Source: DASXUX01 sp036504595
Lineage (GTDB): Bacteria > Planctomycetota > SZUA-567 > H5-PLA8
Direction: 5' to 3'
NCBI GenBank assembly: GCA_036504595.1
Contig: DASXUX010000095.1
Span: 186,001-250,000, forward strand
Length of the DNA: 64,000 bases
Within the stretch, counting starts at the first letter, position 1. The number at the start of each line of letters is the position of its first letter. Of this stretch, positions 34,344 to 43,369 are shown piece by piece. The position numbers were made by a program, and so were the translations under genes. The notes under the pieces are model-generated. The model was not told the origin of the DNA and searched no databases. It was given only the letters and a program-made list of their open reading frames with translations.

Positions 34344-37300
34344 CTACTGTCCCGCCTTCAGCTTCTTCTCCAACTTGATATTCAATCCCAGTCCCTTGAT
34401 TTCGTTGCACAGCACGTCAAAGCTCACCGGCGTGCCGGGTTCCAGAATGTTCTCGCCCTTCACCATGCTCTCGTAAATCTTCGTGCGGCCTTCCACGTCG
34501 TCCGACTTGACCGTCAACAGCTCCTGCAAGATGTTCGCCGCGCCGTACGCCTGCAGCGCCCACACTTCCATTTCTCCAAACCGCTGGCCACCCGACCGCG
34601 CCTTGCCGCCCAACGGCTGCTGCGTGATCAGCGAGTACGGCCCTGTCGCGCGAGCGTGAATCTTGTCGGCGACCAAGTGATGCAGCTTGAGCATGTACAT
34701 CACGCCCACGCAGGACTTCTGATCGAACGGCTCGCCCGTGCGGCCATCGTAAAGCTGCTGCTTGCCGTCCGGGTTCAGGCCCGCTTCCTTCATGCACTCG
34801 ACGATCTCGACTTCCTTCGCACCGTCGAACACCGGCGTGATCGCCTTGAAGCCCAGCCGGCTGGCCGCGTAACCCAAGTGTGTTTCCAGGATCTGCCCGA
34901 AGTTCATGCGGGACGGCACGCCCAGCGGATTCAGGATCATGCTGACCGGCGTTCCGTCTTCCAGGAACGGCATGTCTTCTTCCGGCAGAATGCAGCTCAC
35001 CACGCCCTTGTTTCCGTGGCGGCCGGCCATCTTGTCGCCAACGCTCAGGCGCCGCTTGACGGCCACGTAGACCTTCACCAGTTCCAACACGCCCGGCTGC
35101 AGCTCATCGCCGCGTTTCAGCTTGCCGACCTTGCGCTCCAGTTCGACTTCCAGCACGCGCTTGCGCTTGTCGTGCTTGTAGGCTTCCATGCGAGCTTTTC
35201 GGCGCGTATTCGCGTGCATCTCGACCTTGTTCAGGTCCAGAGCCTGATCCAACGCGATGACTTCGTCGTCCGTCGCGCCCTTGGCCAGTTCGTAGCGCTG
35301 ACCGGTCTCGGCATTGACTAGCTTGCCGTCCACGACTTCCTTCAGCGATTCGAGCTTCTGCCGGATCACTTCGGCGATCCGCTGCTTGTACTCGCCCTCG
35401 ATCTTCTTGATCAGCTTGCGGTTCTCGCCGCGTTCCTCTTCGCCGGTCGGGCTGGCGCGCGTGAAGCGTTCCACGTTTATCACGTAACCTTCGCAGCCCG
35501 GCTTCACTTCCAGCGAATCGTTCTTCACATCTTCGCCCGCGCGGCCGAAGATCGCGTGCAGCAGCTTCTCTTCGCTCGACAGTTCGCTCTTGCTCTTGGG
35601 AGCGATCTTGCCAACCAGGATGTCTCCCGGCTTGACGCGCGTGCCGACCCGCACCAAGCCTTCTTCGTCCAGGTTGCGCAGAGCCGCTTCGGAAACGTTC
35701 GGGATGTCCCGCGTGATTTCTTCGCGACCCAGCTTCGTCTCGCGGATTTCCACCGAGAACTCTTCGATGTGGATCGAGGTGAACACGTCGTCGCGCACCT
35801 GCCGCTCGTTGACCAGAATCGCGTCTTCGAAGTTGTACCCTTCCCAGCTCATGAACGCGACGAGGATGTTGTTGCCCAGAGCCAGTTCGCCGGCTTGAGT
35901 CGCCGCGCCCTGCGTCAGCACCTGACCCTTCGTCACCTTGTCGCCAGCTCTGATAATCGGCGTCTGGTTCAAACACGTTCGTTCGTTCAGCCCGAAGTAC
36001 TTGCGCAGCGGCTCATTCACCAGGCGCGACGTGCTTCCAGTCCCATAGCGGACCTCGATGCGCGAGCCGTCGGCGTACTCGACCACGCCGTCCTCTTCAG
36101 CCACCAGCATCATGCCCGAATTGGCCGCGACGTACTTCTCCATGCCGGTGCCAACCAGCGGCTGATGCGGCCGGACCAGCGGCACCGCCTGGCGCTGCAT
36201 GTTCGATCCCATCAGCGCGCGATTCGCGTCGTCGTGTTCAAGGAACGGAATCAAAGCCGCCGCCACGCCCACAAGCTGCTTGGGCGAAACGTCCATCAGC
36301 GTGATTTCATCGAGCGGCACGTTCACAAACTCCGACCGCCGCCGAGCCATCACGCGGTCCTGCTGAATCTTTCCGGTCTTCGTGTCGTACTTCACGTCGG
36401 CGTTGGCGATCGTGTGATCGTGCTCTTCGTCGGCGCGCAGATACAGCACCTCATCCGTGATCACGCCCTTCTTCACGACCGAGAACGGCGTCACAATGAA
36501 TCCATAGTCGTTGATGCTGGCATAGATCGACAACGACACGATCAGCCCGATGTTCGTGCCTTCAGGCGTCTCAATGGGGCAGATGCGCCCATAATGAGAC
36601 GGATGCACGTCGCGGACTTCAAATCCCGCGCGCTTCCGGTTCAAACCGCCCGGACCCAACGCCGACAGGCGCCGCTCGTGCGTCAACTGGCTCAACGGAT
36701 TCGATTGATCGACGACCTGCGACAGCTCGCCGCGAGCAAAGAAGTACTCGATGCTGCTCGCCACCGTCTGGCTGTTGATCAGCGTGCGCGGCGTCATCTC
36801 GCCGGCATCCTTCAAACTCATGCGCTCGCGCACCGAACGGCGCAGCTTGATCATGCCCTTGCGGAACTCGTCCATCACCAGGTCTTTGATCGTGCGAACG
36901 CGGCGGTTTTCCAGATGGTCGATGTCGTCCGCCCCGTACGAAATCTCAACGACTTTGCAGCCTTCCGGGCAAAGCTTCTCAGCGTCAATTCGGTTCGCAA
37001 ACAGCCGGTCGCGGAACTGCGCGCCAGCCTTCGCACTGTGCTCCCCTTCGGCCGGAGCGATCGCGTAGCGCGTCCCGCCGCTGCGCAGATACATCAGGTA
37101 ACGCAGCACGTTGTAGTAATCCATCGCCGTTAGCGTCAGGATGTCTTCCGGAACCAGTCCCGCTGAGCCGTCGATGAACCGGCCGAACTTGCGGTTCAAC
37201 CGGAACCGCCCGATGCGCCCGAAGTTGTAGCGCTTGTCGTCAAAGAACAACTCGTTGAACAGCTCGATCGCCTTTTCCTTCTGTGGCGGATTGCCCGGCC

Positions 37301-38204
37301 GCATGCGCTGATAGATGCGCAGCATCGCCTCTTCGTGGCTGTCCACGTCGTCTTCGCGGATCGAATTGATGATCAGCTCGTCCTTGGCCTCCGTGACGAC
37401 CTCGACTTCCTTGACCTTCAGCCCGCGAACTGTATCGATGATCTCTTCGGTCAGCTTGGTGAGCGCCGGGACGATCACTTCGCCCGAATTCGGGTCGGCG
37501 ATGTCCTGCGTCAGGTATGTGCCCTTCAACCGCTCCGTCTTCGATCCGAGCGAAATCGTTTCAACCGGGTAAAACGCCTTGAGAATGTCCCGCGTCGTGC
37601 CGAACTTCTCGCTCAGCGCCCGCAGGAACGTCGTGCCGATGATTTTTCCCGAGCGGTCGATGCGCAGATACAGCAGATCCTTCGAACTCACCTCGACCTG
37701 AATCCAGCTTCCGCGCTCCGGGATGATGCGGCATGAATGCAACCGCTTGCCGGACGGATGGATGTCTTCGGAGAAGTCCGCGCCGGGCGAGCGCTGCACC
37801 TGCGTGACGATCACGCGCTCAGCGCCGTTAATAATGAACTCGCCGCCGCCGATCATCAGCGGCACGGAGCCCAAATAGACTTCTTCTTCGACCACCTCTT
37901 CGCGCTTCAAGCGGCAGCGAATCTTCAGCGGCGCGCCGTACGTCAGGCCCAGAGCTCGGCATTCGTCCGGCGTGTGCCGCGGCTCGCCCAAATCGTACTC
38001 AAGAAAATCGAGCACGATCTGTTCGTCGTACGACTTGATCGGGAACACTTCCAGGAAGATCGCCTGAAGCCCGTCGCGCTTGCGCTCGTTGGGCAGCGTC
38101 TCCGCCTGCAAGAATTCCGCGTAAAACTTACGCTGCGTCTCGCACAGGTTCGGAATGTCAATGATGTGCTTGGCCCGGCCAAAGTAACGGGTCTGACTCG
38201 ACAT
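34344..38204 (-). CDS. rpoB: DNA-directed RNA polymerase subunit beta
   Basis: A 1286-residue RpoB, the other half of the catalytic core. Conserved blocks include GGGEFIINGAERVIVTQV, the rifampicin-binding region LSQVVDQSNPLSQLTHERR with ALGPGGL, GFEVRDVHPSHYGRICP and, towards the end, KMHARATGP-like LVADKIHARATGPYS. The residues most often mutated in rifampicin resistance (the Asp, His and Ser of that region) have their sensitive identities, so no target-site resistance is predicted. AGGAG lies nine bases before the ATG. It is first of the rpoB-rpoC pair. The ribosomal genes usually upstream (rplJ, rplL) are absent and a structured leader takes their place. Confidence 0.98.
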   Translation of the reverse strand: MSSQTRYFGRAKHIIDIPNLCETQRKFYAEFLQAETLPNERKRDGLQAIFLEVFPIKSYDEQIVLDFLEYDLGEPRHTPDECRALGLTYGAPLKIRCRLKREEVVEEEVYLGSVPLMIGGGEFIINGAERVIVTQVQRSPGADFSEDIHPSGKRLHSCRIIPERGSWIQVEVSSKDLLYLRIDRSGKIIGTTFLRALSEKFGTTRDILKAFYPVETISLGSKTERLKGTYLTQDIADPNSGEVIVPALTKLTEEIIDTVRGLKVKEVEVVTEAKDELIINSIREDDVDSHEEAMLRIYQRMRPGNPPQKEKAIELFNELFFDDKRYNFGRIGRFRLNRKFGRFIDGSAGLVPEDILTLTAMDYYNVLRYLMYLRSGGTRYAIAPAEGEHSAKAGAQFRDRLFANRIDAEKLCPEGCKVVEISYGADDIDHLENRRVRTIKDLVMDEFRKGMIKLRRSVRERMSLKDAGEMTPRTLINSQTVASSIEYFFARGELSQVVDQSNPLSQLTHERRLSALGPGGLNRKRAGFEVRDVHPSHYGRICPIETPEGTNIGLIVSLSIYASINDYGFIVTPFSVVKKGVITDEVLYLRADEEHDHTIANADVKYDTKTGKIQQDRVMARRRSEFVNVPLDEITLMDVSPKQLVGVAAALIPFLEHDDANRALMGSNMQRQAVPLVRPHQPLVGTGMEKYVAANSGMMLVAEEDGVVEYADGSRIEVRYGTGSTSRLVNEPLRKYFGLNERTCLNQTPIIRAGDKVTKGQVLTQGAATQAGELALGNNILVAFMSWEGYNFEDAILVNERQVRDDVFTSIHIEEFSVEIRETKLGREEITRDIPNVSEAALRNLDEEGLVRVGTRVKPGDILVGKIAPKSKSELSSEEKLLHAIFGRAGEDVKNDSLEVKPGCEGYVINVERFTRASPTGEEERGENRKLIKKIEGEYKQRIAEVIRQKLESLKEVVDGKLVNAETGQRYELAKGATDDEVIALDQALDLNKVEMHANTRRKARMEAYKHDKRKRVLEVELERKVGKLKRGDELQPGVLELVKVYVAVKRRLSVGDKMAGRHGNKGVVSCILPEEDMPFLEDGTPVSMILNPLGVPSRMNFGQILETHLGYAASRLGFKAITPVFDGAKEVEIVECMKEAGLNPDGKQQLYDGRTGEPFDQKSCVGVMYMLKLHHLVADKIHARATGPYSLITQQPLGGKARSGGQRFGEMEVWALQAYGAANILQELLTVKSDDVEGRTKIYESMVKGENILEPGTPVSFDVLCNEIKGLGLNIKLEKKLKAGQ

Positions 38205-38228
38205 GATTACTAGCTCCTGGTTTTGTAG

Positions 38229-38276
38229 CGCAATCCTCCTGGATTGCGTGCCGGTGGTGCCGGCCTCCGCGCCGGC
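38229..38276. repeat. Two small hairpins in the rpoB 5' region
   Basis: CGCAATCC (38229-38236)/GGATTGCG (38241-38248) and GCCGGC (38259-38264)/GCCGGC (38271-38276). They lie 25-72 bases upstream of rpoB and resemble the other dispersed palindromes of the window. They could also affect translation of rpoB. Confidence 0.5.
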
Positions 38277-38421
38277 CGGGCATCAACACCCTACTGTTGG
38301 GAATCTACTTTCTCGTGGGATCTTGGTCCGATACCCTGAACGCTGTTAATCTTGAATCCCTTCTTGCTTGGCTTCGCGCGTTCCATGGCGTGGATCACTC
38401 GAGTATCGTTGCGGTGCCTTT

Positions 38422-38449
38422 CCGATACCCGATACCCCATACCCGATAC
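38422..38449. repeat. Seven-base tandem array, unit CCGATAC
   Basis: Four units (CCGATAC, CCGATAC, CCCATAC, CCGATAC) in exact seven-base phase, with one isolated unit also near 38329. It is upstream of rpoB, between the leader terminator and the gene. Confidence 0.75.
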
Positions 38450-38479
38450 CCGCTTGCCGGAGAGCGTTCTTTACGTTTT

Positions 38480-38735
38480 CGTACAGACGACAAAAAAGGC
38501 ACCTGCGGTTATTCTCCCTTTCGCGGGAGTAAATAGCCGCTGCCTCAGAACGTCTGTTCGTCGTCTCTTCGACCCTTAATGGTCGCCGCTCTCTCTTGTC
38601 CCGAACCTGTGTAACCCAGCCCTGACGGCCATGTTACCGATTCGCCCAGCGAAGGTTTCCCTGAGGGTTGAGGCCTGCGGCGCGCGAGGGGAAACCCTGT
38701 GTATCTCGCGCGTCAATCGGCCTACCAGCTCTAAA
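38480..38735 (-). ncRNA. Structured leader or independent small RNA upstream of rpoB
   Basis: The region between the promoter at 38762-38735 and the terminator at 38546-38492 is about 235 bases without a convincing coding frame. Minus-strand pairing includes AGGCC/GGCCT around CGCGCGAG/CTCGCGCG, with a loop GGTTTCCC that is perfectly complementary to the later GGGAAACC (a possible pseudoknot). Further hairpins are TTCGC/GCGAA and GTAAC/GTTAC. An outer ACAGACG/CGTCTGT pair encloses the terminator, so termination could be switchable. I could not match it to RNase P, tmRNA, 6S, SRP RNA or the L10 leader. It is either a transcription attenuator for rpoBC or a separate RNA. Confidence 0.45.
38492..38546 (-). 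terminator. Intrinsic terminator upstream of rpoB
   Basis: On the minus strand AGGCA, GCGGCTATT and CTCCC pair with GGGAG, ATAACCGC and TGCCT around the loop GCGAAA, followed directly by six T. It lies about 290 bases upstream of the rpoB start and ends the leader or small RNA that begins near 38728. Confidence 0.85.
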
Positions 38736-38762
38736 GATTACACCGATAAGGTTTAATGTCAA
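38735..38762 (-). promoter_or_regulatory. Sigma-70 promoter for the rpoB leader
   Basis: On the minus strand TTGACA (38762-38757, perfect consensus), a 16-base spacer and TAATCT (38740-38735). Predicted start of transcription is near 38728. It is the best promoter match I see in the window and explains how rpoBC is expressed without upstream ribosomal genes. Confidence 0.7.
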
Positions 38763-38810
38763 TGCACTTTATGTGAAAATGTGGTAATAAACACTGTCGG
38801 AGGGTTAATC

Positions 38811-39323
38811 ATGAGCGACGAGTTCTTCCGAATTGGCACACGTGATCTTCCCGTGCAGTGGCACGCCAATGGTAAATTCGAGCAACTGGTCGACGGTACG
38901 CTCGATCGATGTTTTGATGGAACGCTTATTCGAAAGCAGCCTTTGGCCATGGTTCTGAAAGGTCTACGCAGGGTCGATATAACTATGGCGGGACCAGGGA
39001 CAATGATAAGTGAAAAGGCCCGAAGTATTTTCGAGCGAGGTGGTTTCAGCGGTTGGCGCACGTTCCCGATTAAGCTCAAAACCAAGCGGAGTCTGAAGGA
39101 GAAGTTCTTTGGTCTGGTCGTAACGGGTCGAACTCCGGTAATCGGCGATATCTTCCAGAAACCAGAACGCATTAAGAAGAAGAATTGGGACGGCAGCGAC
39201 TTCTTTTTGTTGAAAGACGGTGAACGAGTTACCGGCGTCACAGTCGTAACAAAACGGGTTGTGGAAGCTGCTCAACGAGCCGGCTTATCCGGAGCTGTCT
39301 TCCATCCGATTGTCGCTGAATAA
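38811..39323 (+). CDS. Orphan protein, possibly of the Imm11/DUF1629-like immunity group
   Basis: A 170-residue cytoplasmic protein starting at ATG 38811 after GGAGGG (an in-frame ATG at 38781 lacks such a site). The middle reads ISEKARSIFERGGFSGWRTF followed by a strand and LVVTGRTPVIGD. This recalls the pattern SERxxxxLxxxGxxGWxxxPVxL...VTGR of DUF1629/Imm11-type proteins that are often immunity factors for toxins. The match is by eye and weak. Base composition is visibly more A/T-rich than the neighbours, which suggests recent transfer. No toxin gene lies next to it. Confidence 0.6.
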   Translation: MSDEFFRIGTRDLPVQWHANGKFEQLVDGTLDRCFDGTLIRKQPLAMVLKGLRRVDITMAGPGTMISEKARSIFERGGFSGWRTFPIKLKTKRSLKEKFFGLVVTGRTPVIGDIFQKPERIKKKNWDGSDFFLLKDGERVTGVTVVTKRVVEAAQRAGLSGAVFHPIVAE

Positions 39324-39406
39324 CAACATAAAGCCTCGCTTCGATTCTGTCTGCCCGGCAAAGTAGCCATCTGTCCCAAACGGAGGGAAGGAAGCCGCAG
39401 CCTGCT

Positions 39407-39476
39407 CTACCGCCTCCTGCCTCCCGCTTCCTGCCTCCTGCCTCCTGCCGCTGCCTACTGCCTACTGCCTACTGCC
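39407..39476. repeat. Seven-base tandem array, units CTCCTGC and TACTGCC
   Basis: About ten units in strict seven-base phase; the unit changes from CTCCTGC-like (39414-39448) to TACTGCC-like (39456-39476) without loss of phase. The array ends one base before the stop codon of the RCC1/PKD gene on the minus strand. It is the longest array in the window. Confidence 0.8.
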
Positions 39477-39477
39477 G

Positions 39478-41136
39478 TTAAGGCCCTTCCCCGCCCCCGC
39501 TCGCCTTCTTCCCATCCGCCGAGAACTTGAACTCCGACGGAACTGGCACCTCGAAAACTTTCCCCGCAACTTCCAGATGCACCGGAATATCGATTTGCGT
39601 TAGGTCATGCGGATCAGGATTGACCACCGCGCCGGCCGTGTTGAAGCCCAGTCCCAAACTCGCCTTCTTCACGGTCACTTTCAGACGTACCTCGCCGAAG
39701 CTCTGCCCGCGAGTGTTCGCCTTCACCTGCCACTTGCAGTTGCTCTTTGAACTATCTCTCAACTTGCCGTCGAGCGCCCCCGTGAACCGCACGCCGGCAA
39801 TCTCAAGCGCCACGGCCGTGTCCTTGCCGACCGTCGCGTCGCCCACGTTGACGTTCGCATCCACACTCAGCGTGTCCGTGTTTTGAGCGCCCCGATTCCA
39901 TTTCGCCTTGTAGTTGACGAACCCATTGAAAAGCCCCACCTCCGACGCCGGCAGCACCACAATGTCGCGCCTCGTGCTGGCCGTGAGCCCATCGCCATCG
40001 CGGATCGTCAACGTGACGTGATACGTCCCTTCGGCATTGTAAGTCTTCGACATCACCTTCTCGCTTCCGACCGGCGAGCCATCCCCAAAGTCCCACGCAT
40101 ACGCCTTGAGCTGATTCTCCGGATCCGTGCTGAACGTCGCATCAAACGCCAGCGGCACCCCCACAAACCCCGCCACCTCGCTGCACGTAAACCGCGCCGT
40201 CGGCGGCGTCCCGGAATGCAAGATAGCAGTATTATTGAACCCTGCGCTGACTGCCGAAATGCCTTGCACACCTACCGGCATATCGCACTGGCCTTTGGCG
40301 TTGCTGCCCCAAGCCACAACGCTACCATCGCCCTTCAGCGCCATTGAATAGTAAGCACCCGCCGCGATCGCAACAACGTTGTCCAACCCCACAGGAACTT
40401 CGGATTGTCCGCTGCCGTTCTGCCCCCACGCCACAACCGTGCCGTCGGACCTAAGCACGACAGTGTGAAAGTCTCCAACGGAAACTGCGGTCACGCCAAC
40501 GAGTCCTCCCGGAACAGTGCTCTCGCCAGAATAATTGTAACCCCACTCCACAACGCTTCCATCTGACTTCAACGCCGCGCAAATGGAACCGCGCGTCGCA
40601 ATTCCCACAACGCCGGTTAGATCAGGTGGAGGATTGGATTCCCGATCGAGATTTGCTCCCCAGCACACAACCGTGCCATCGCTTTTCAATGCAACCGAAT
40701 GGCCATATAGAAGTAAGTCTCCATCTATGGAAGCGCCGGAGTATCCGGCTGCTATCGCGACAACACCGCTCAGCCCCATCGGAACATCACACTCTCCGGA
40801 GGTGTTGCCGCCCCACGCCACCACAGTGCCGTCGCTCTTCAGCGCCAAACTATGCTCAGCGCCGACAGCAACGGCAATGACACCGCTTAATCCTTCCGGC
40901 ACATTGCACTGTCCCGCCGTATTGCGTCCCCACGCCACCACCGTACCGTCATTCTTCAGTGCAACGACGTGATTCTTGACCGCGATTGCCGTCACGTTGC
41001 ACAATCCCGACGGCACGTCGCATTGCCCATACGTATTCCCGCCAAAAATCAGTGGAACACCTTCAACCTTCACGGCGTCCGCCGCCGAAACAGCCCCGCA
41101 GATTCCCAGCAGCACAACCCAAGAAAGACGTGTCAC
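39478..41136 (-). CDS. Secreted RCC1-repeat and PKD-domain protein
   Basis: A 552-residue secreted protein. The GTG at 41136 is chosen because GAGGAGG lies eight bases upstream and a signal peptide follows (SWVVLLGICGAVSAADA). Residues about 30-300 are seven or so RCC1-type propeller repeats of the form ALKSDGTVVAWGGNTSGECD. A PKD domain follows (about 310-395, with AWDFGDGSP), then a 140-residue C-terminal beta domain (about 410-552). That last domain parallels the end of the C25 protease at the left of the window: VALEIAGVRFTGALDGKLRD against VTLSLGGVKSSFKLDSLGRG, and VAGKVFEVPVPSEF against LGDSAYKTIVPVQY. Role unknown, presumably cell-surface binding. No catalytic residue is evident. Confidence 0.85.
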   Translation of the reverse strand: MTRLSWVVLLGICGAVSAADAVKVEGVPLIFGGNTYGQCDVPSGLCNVTAIAVKNHVVALKNDGTVVAWGRNTAGQCNVPEGLSGVIAVAVGAEHSLALKSDGTVVAWGGNTSGECDVPMGLSGVVAIAAGYSGASIDGDLLLYGHSVALKSDGTVVCWGANLDRESNPPPDLTGVVGIATRGSICAALKSDGSVVEWGYNYSGESTVPGGLVGVTAVSVGDFHTVVLRSDGTVVAWGQNGSGQSEVPVGLDNVVAIAAGAYYSMALKGDGSVVAWGSNAKGQCDMPVGVQGISAVSAGFNNTAILHSGTPPTARFTCSEVAGFVGVPLAFDATFSTDPENQLKAYAWDFGDGSPVGSEKVMSKTYNAEGTYHVTLTIRDGDGLTASTRRDIVVLPASEVGLFNGFVNYKAKWNRGAQNTDTLSVDANVNVGDATVGKDTAVALEIAGVRFTGALDGKLRDSSKSNCKWQVKANTRGQSFGEVRLKVTVKKASLGLGFNTAGAVVNPDPHDLTQIDIPVHLEVAGKVFEVPVPSEFKFSADGKKASGGGEGP

Positions 41137-41303
41137 GATGAACCCCTCCTCGGCGGCAAACACAGGCATGAAGACTTGAGCAAGTTGCCAACAAGGTATA
41201 ATCGCCGCCCATTCCTCCGCCAGCAGCTTTTCAAGATAAGCCTCGCGCCGTTTAAGGCCCGGGGCACTCAAGACCTTCCGGCCATTCTTTTGCGTAAACC
41301 GAG

Positions 41304-43313
41304 GTGCAGACGGTCGTGTCGCAGGTTGACTGGCTTATGCCCCGCAGTGCACCATCCTTCTCCGGCGGAATCTACTCATTGGCCGCCGTGTTTATCGTTG
41401 TTGCCGCGCTATATTTTGCCAGCCCCGTCCTGATTATCGTGGCCCTCTCCGTCCTCTTCAGCTTCCTGCTCGCACCTGTCGTATCCTGGATGGAACGCTG
41501 GCTGGGCCGGGTGCTCTCGACCATCGTTGTGGTCGTGCTGGCGCTATCCATTTTGGGTGGCGCGGCCTATGTCGTCGTGGATCAGTTTGTCAGGTTCGTA
41601 GCAAAGATACCCGAATCGCAAGCCACTATAGAACACAAACTCCAATCCATCAGCTTCGGCGGCGGCAGCATCGGCCGCGCCCAAAAATCAGTCGAACAGC
41701 TCGGCCAGCAGCTCTCTGGCAGCGCCCAGGCCCAAAACAAGGCGGGCGCAGACTCACCGCAGAATGCGCCTCGAAGCACTGAAAACACCGCTCAGCGTCA
41801 GACGGCCGGAACACCCTCCGGACTTCCTGTTCCCGTCGAAGTCGTTCAGGCTCCGCCAAACGCCCTGCAACTGTTCCGCACTGCCTTAGGACCATTGCTT
41901 GGCCCTCTCGGCAACGCATTGATGGTGACTGTCCTCGTCTTTTTCATGCTGCTGCAGCGCGAAGACCTTCGCAACCGCTTCGTGCACATGATGGGCCCGC
42001 GCATGAACGTCACCACGCAAGCATTGGATGAAGCCGGCCACCGCGTCAGCTCCTATCTTCTCTCGAACTTCATCGTCAACACCGGCTATGGCGTCCTCAT
42101 CGGCACGGGCGTGTTCCTGATCGGCATCCCCAGCGCTTTTCTGTGCGGGCTGCTGGCTACGCTGCTTCGCTTCATTCCATACATTGGAGTCTGGATTGCC
42201 GCAGCCCTGCCGATTCTGCTGTCGATCACCATTGAGGGCTGGTGGCACACGTTCGCCGTCATGGGCCTCTTCGCCTTCGTTGAGGTGCTCGTCGTCAACT
42301 TCGTCGAACCCTACGTCTACGGGCGCAGCACCGGCGTGGGCTTGGTCCCCCTGCTCCTCTCCGCCGTGTTCTGGACGTGGCTCTGGGGCGGTGTCGGGCT
42401 CTTCCTCTCCATTCCCCTTACCGTCTGCGTAGTCGTCCTCGGCAAGTATGTTCCGCAGCTCCATTTCCTGGCCGCCGTTCTGGGCGATGAAGAAGTTATG
42501 CCCACGTACATGCTCCTCTATCAGCGCCTCCTGGCCAAAGACTACGACGAAGCCGCCGACCTGCTTTCTGAGGCGTTTCAGGGCAACGATGTGGTCGATG
42601 TCTACGACTCCACCCTGCTCCCGGCGCTCGTCATGGCCGAACGCGACCGCCACTACGGTCGCATCGATGAACAAAAGGCCGCCGAAGTCCGTGCTTTGAT
42701 CAGCGCGCTCAACGTCGACCTGCTTGCCGAATCCGAAAGCGATCAGACCGCTGAATCCGACGCTAAACGCGGCGCTCCGCCCCGCTGGGTCCCCGCCTCG
42801 CCTGAATCCGGAACGATCGCAATCTGCACCCCCGCGCAGGACGCCGCCGACGAAGTCTGCTCACATATTTTCTCTCAGCTTCTGGCCCTGCACGGCGTGC
42901 TCGCCACCACACTCACACCTGCGGAAGTCGAACGCCACCTGCAAAAGAAGGACTGGCCGCATGCCCGAGCCCTCATCATCTCAGCCTTGCCTCCCACCAA
43001 CCGGCACCAGTTGCGGCGCATCTACGAAGCCGCCCGGCGCAGCAACCCCGACGCGCTGATCTTGGTCGGCTTCTGGACGTCAAGCTGGGACGCCGCCGGT
43101 TTTGAACGCTACCGCCAGCGCCTGCGCAGCGACACCAACGTCCAACTCGTCGGCACCTTCGCCGTCGCCCTCAAACAGCTCCGCGCCCTACTCGCCTCTC
43201 CGCCTCAGCAATCGCGCAGCGCCTCCGCTCGCACCCAAGCCAAACCCGCCACCACACCGCCACAATCTGTCCCCGCTCCATCACTCCCGCGCCCCAGCAC
43301 TAGACGACCATAA
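41304..43313 (+). CDS. AI-2E-family (PerM-like) membrane protein with extra C-terminal domain
   Basis: A 669-residue integral membrane protein. Residues about 25-395 are the AI-2E/PerM fold: two or three N-terminal membrane helices, a periplasmic or cytoplasmic loop from about 95 to 185 rich in Gln/Ala/Pro, then the conserved LLGTLLRFIPYIG-like ATLLRFIPYIGVWIAA and the ending GGVGLFLSIPLTVCVVVLGKY. A cytoplasmic tail of 270 residues follows. Its last part (about 490-635) has Rossmann-like strands (TIAICTPAQDAADEVCSHIF, ARALIISALPP, PDALILVGFWTSSWDAAGF). The pattern resembles B12-binding-like or regulator folds. Family members export signals or act in Na/H exchange; the substrate is unknown. 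The start may instead be ATG 41337. Confidence 0.88.
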   Translation: MQTVVSQVDWLMPRSAPSFSGGIYSLAAVFIVVAALYFASPVLIIVALSVLFSFLLAPVVSWMERWLGRVLSTIVVVVLALSILGGAAYVVVDQFVRFVAKIPESQATIEHKLQSISFGGGSIGRAQKSVEQLGQQLSGSAQAQNKAGADSPQNAPRSTENTAQRQTAGTPSGLPVPVEVVQAPPNALQLFRTALGPLLGPLGNALMVTVLVFFMLLQREDLRNRFVHMMGPRMNVTTQALDEAGHRVSSYLLSNFIVNTGYGVLIGTGVFLIGIPSAFLCGLLATLLRFIPYIGVWIAAALPILLSITIEGWWHTFAVMGLFAFVEVLVVNFVEPYVYGRSTGVGLVPLLLSAVFWTWLWGGVGLFLSIPLTVCVVVLGKYVPQLHFLAAVLGDEEVMPTYMLLYQRLLAKDYDEAADLLSEAFQGNDVVDVYDSTLLPALVMAERDRHYGRIDEQKAAEVRALISALNVDLLAESESDQTAESDAKRGAPPRWVPASPESGTIAICTPAQDAADEVCSHIFSQLLALHGVLATTLTPAEVERHLQKKDWPHARALIISALPPTNRHQLRRIYEAARRSNPDALILVGFWTSSWDAAGFERYRQRLRSDTNVQLVGTFAVALKQLRALLASPPQQSRSASARTQAKPATTPPQSVPAPSLPRPSTRRP

Positions 43314-43369
43314 CATTCGCGTTGCTTCAATCGCCCCATAGCGCGGGCATCACCCAGCGCTGCCGTTCT

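Noticed and set aside
38480..38735. RNase P, tmRNA, 6S or SRP RNA
   Set aside because: I looked for the core motifs (for example GAGGAAAGTCC, the tmRNA CCA end, the SRP GGAAGCAGC loop) and found none. It is left as an unassigned RNA candidate.
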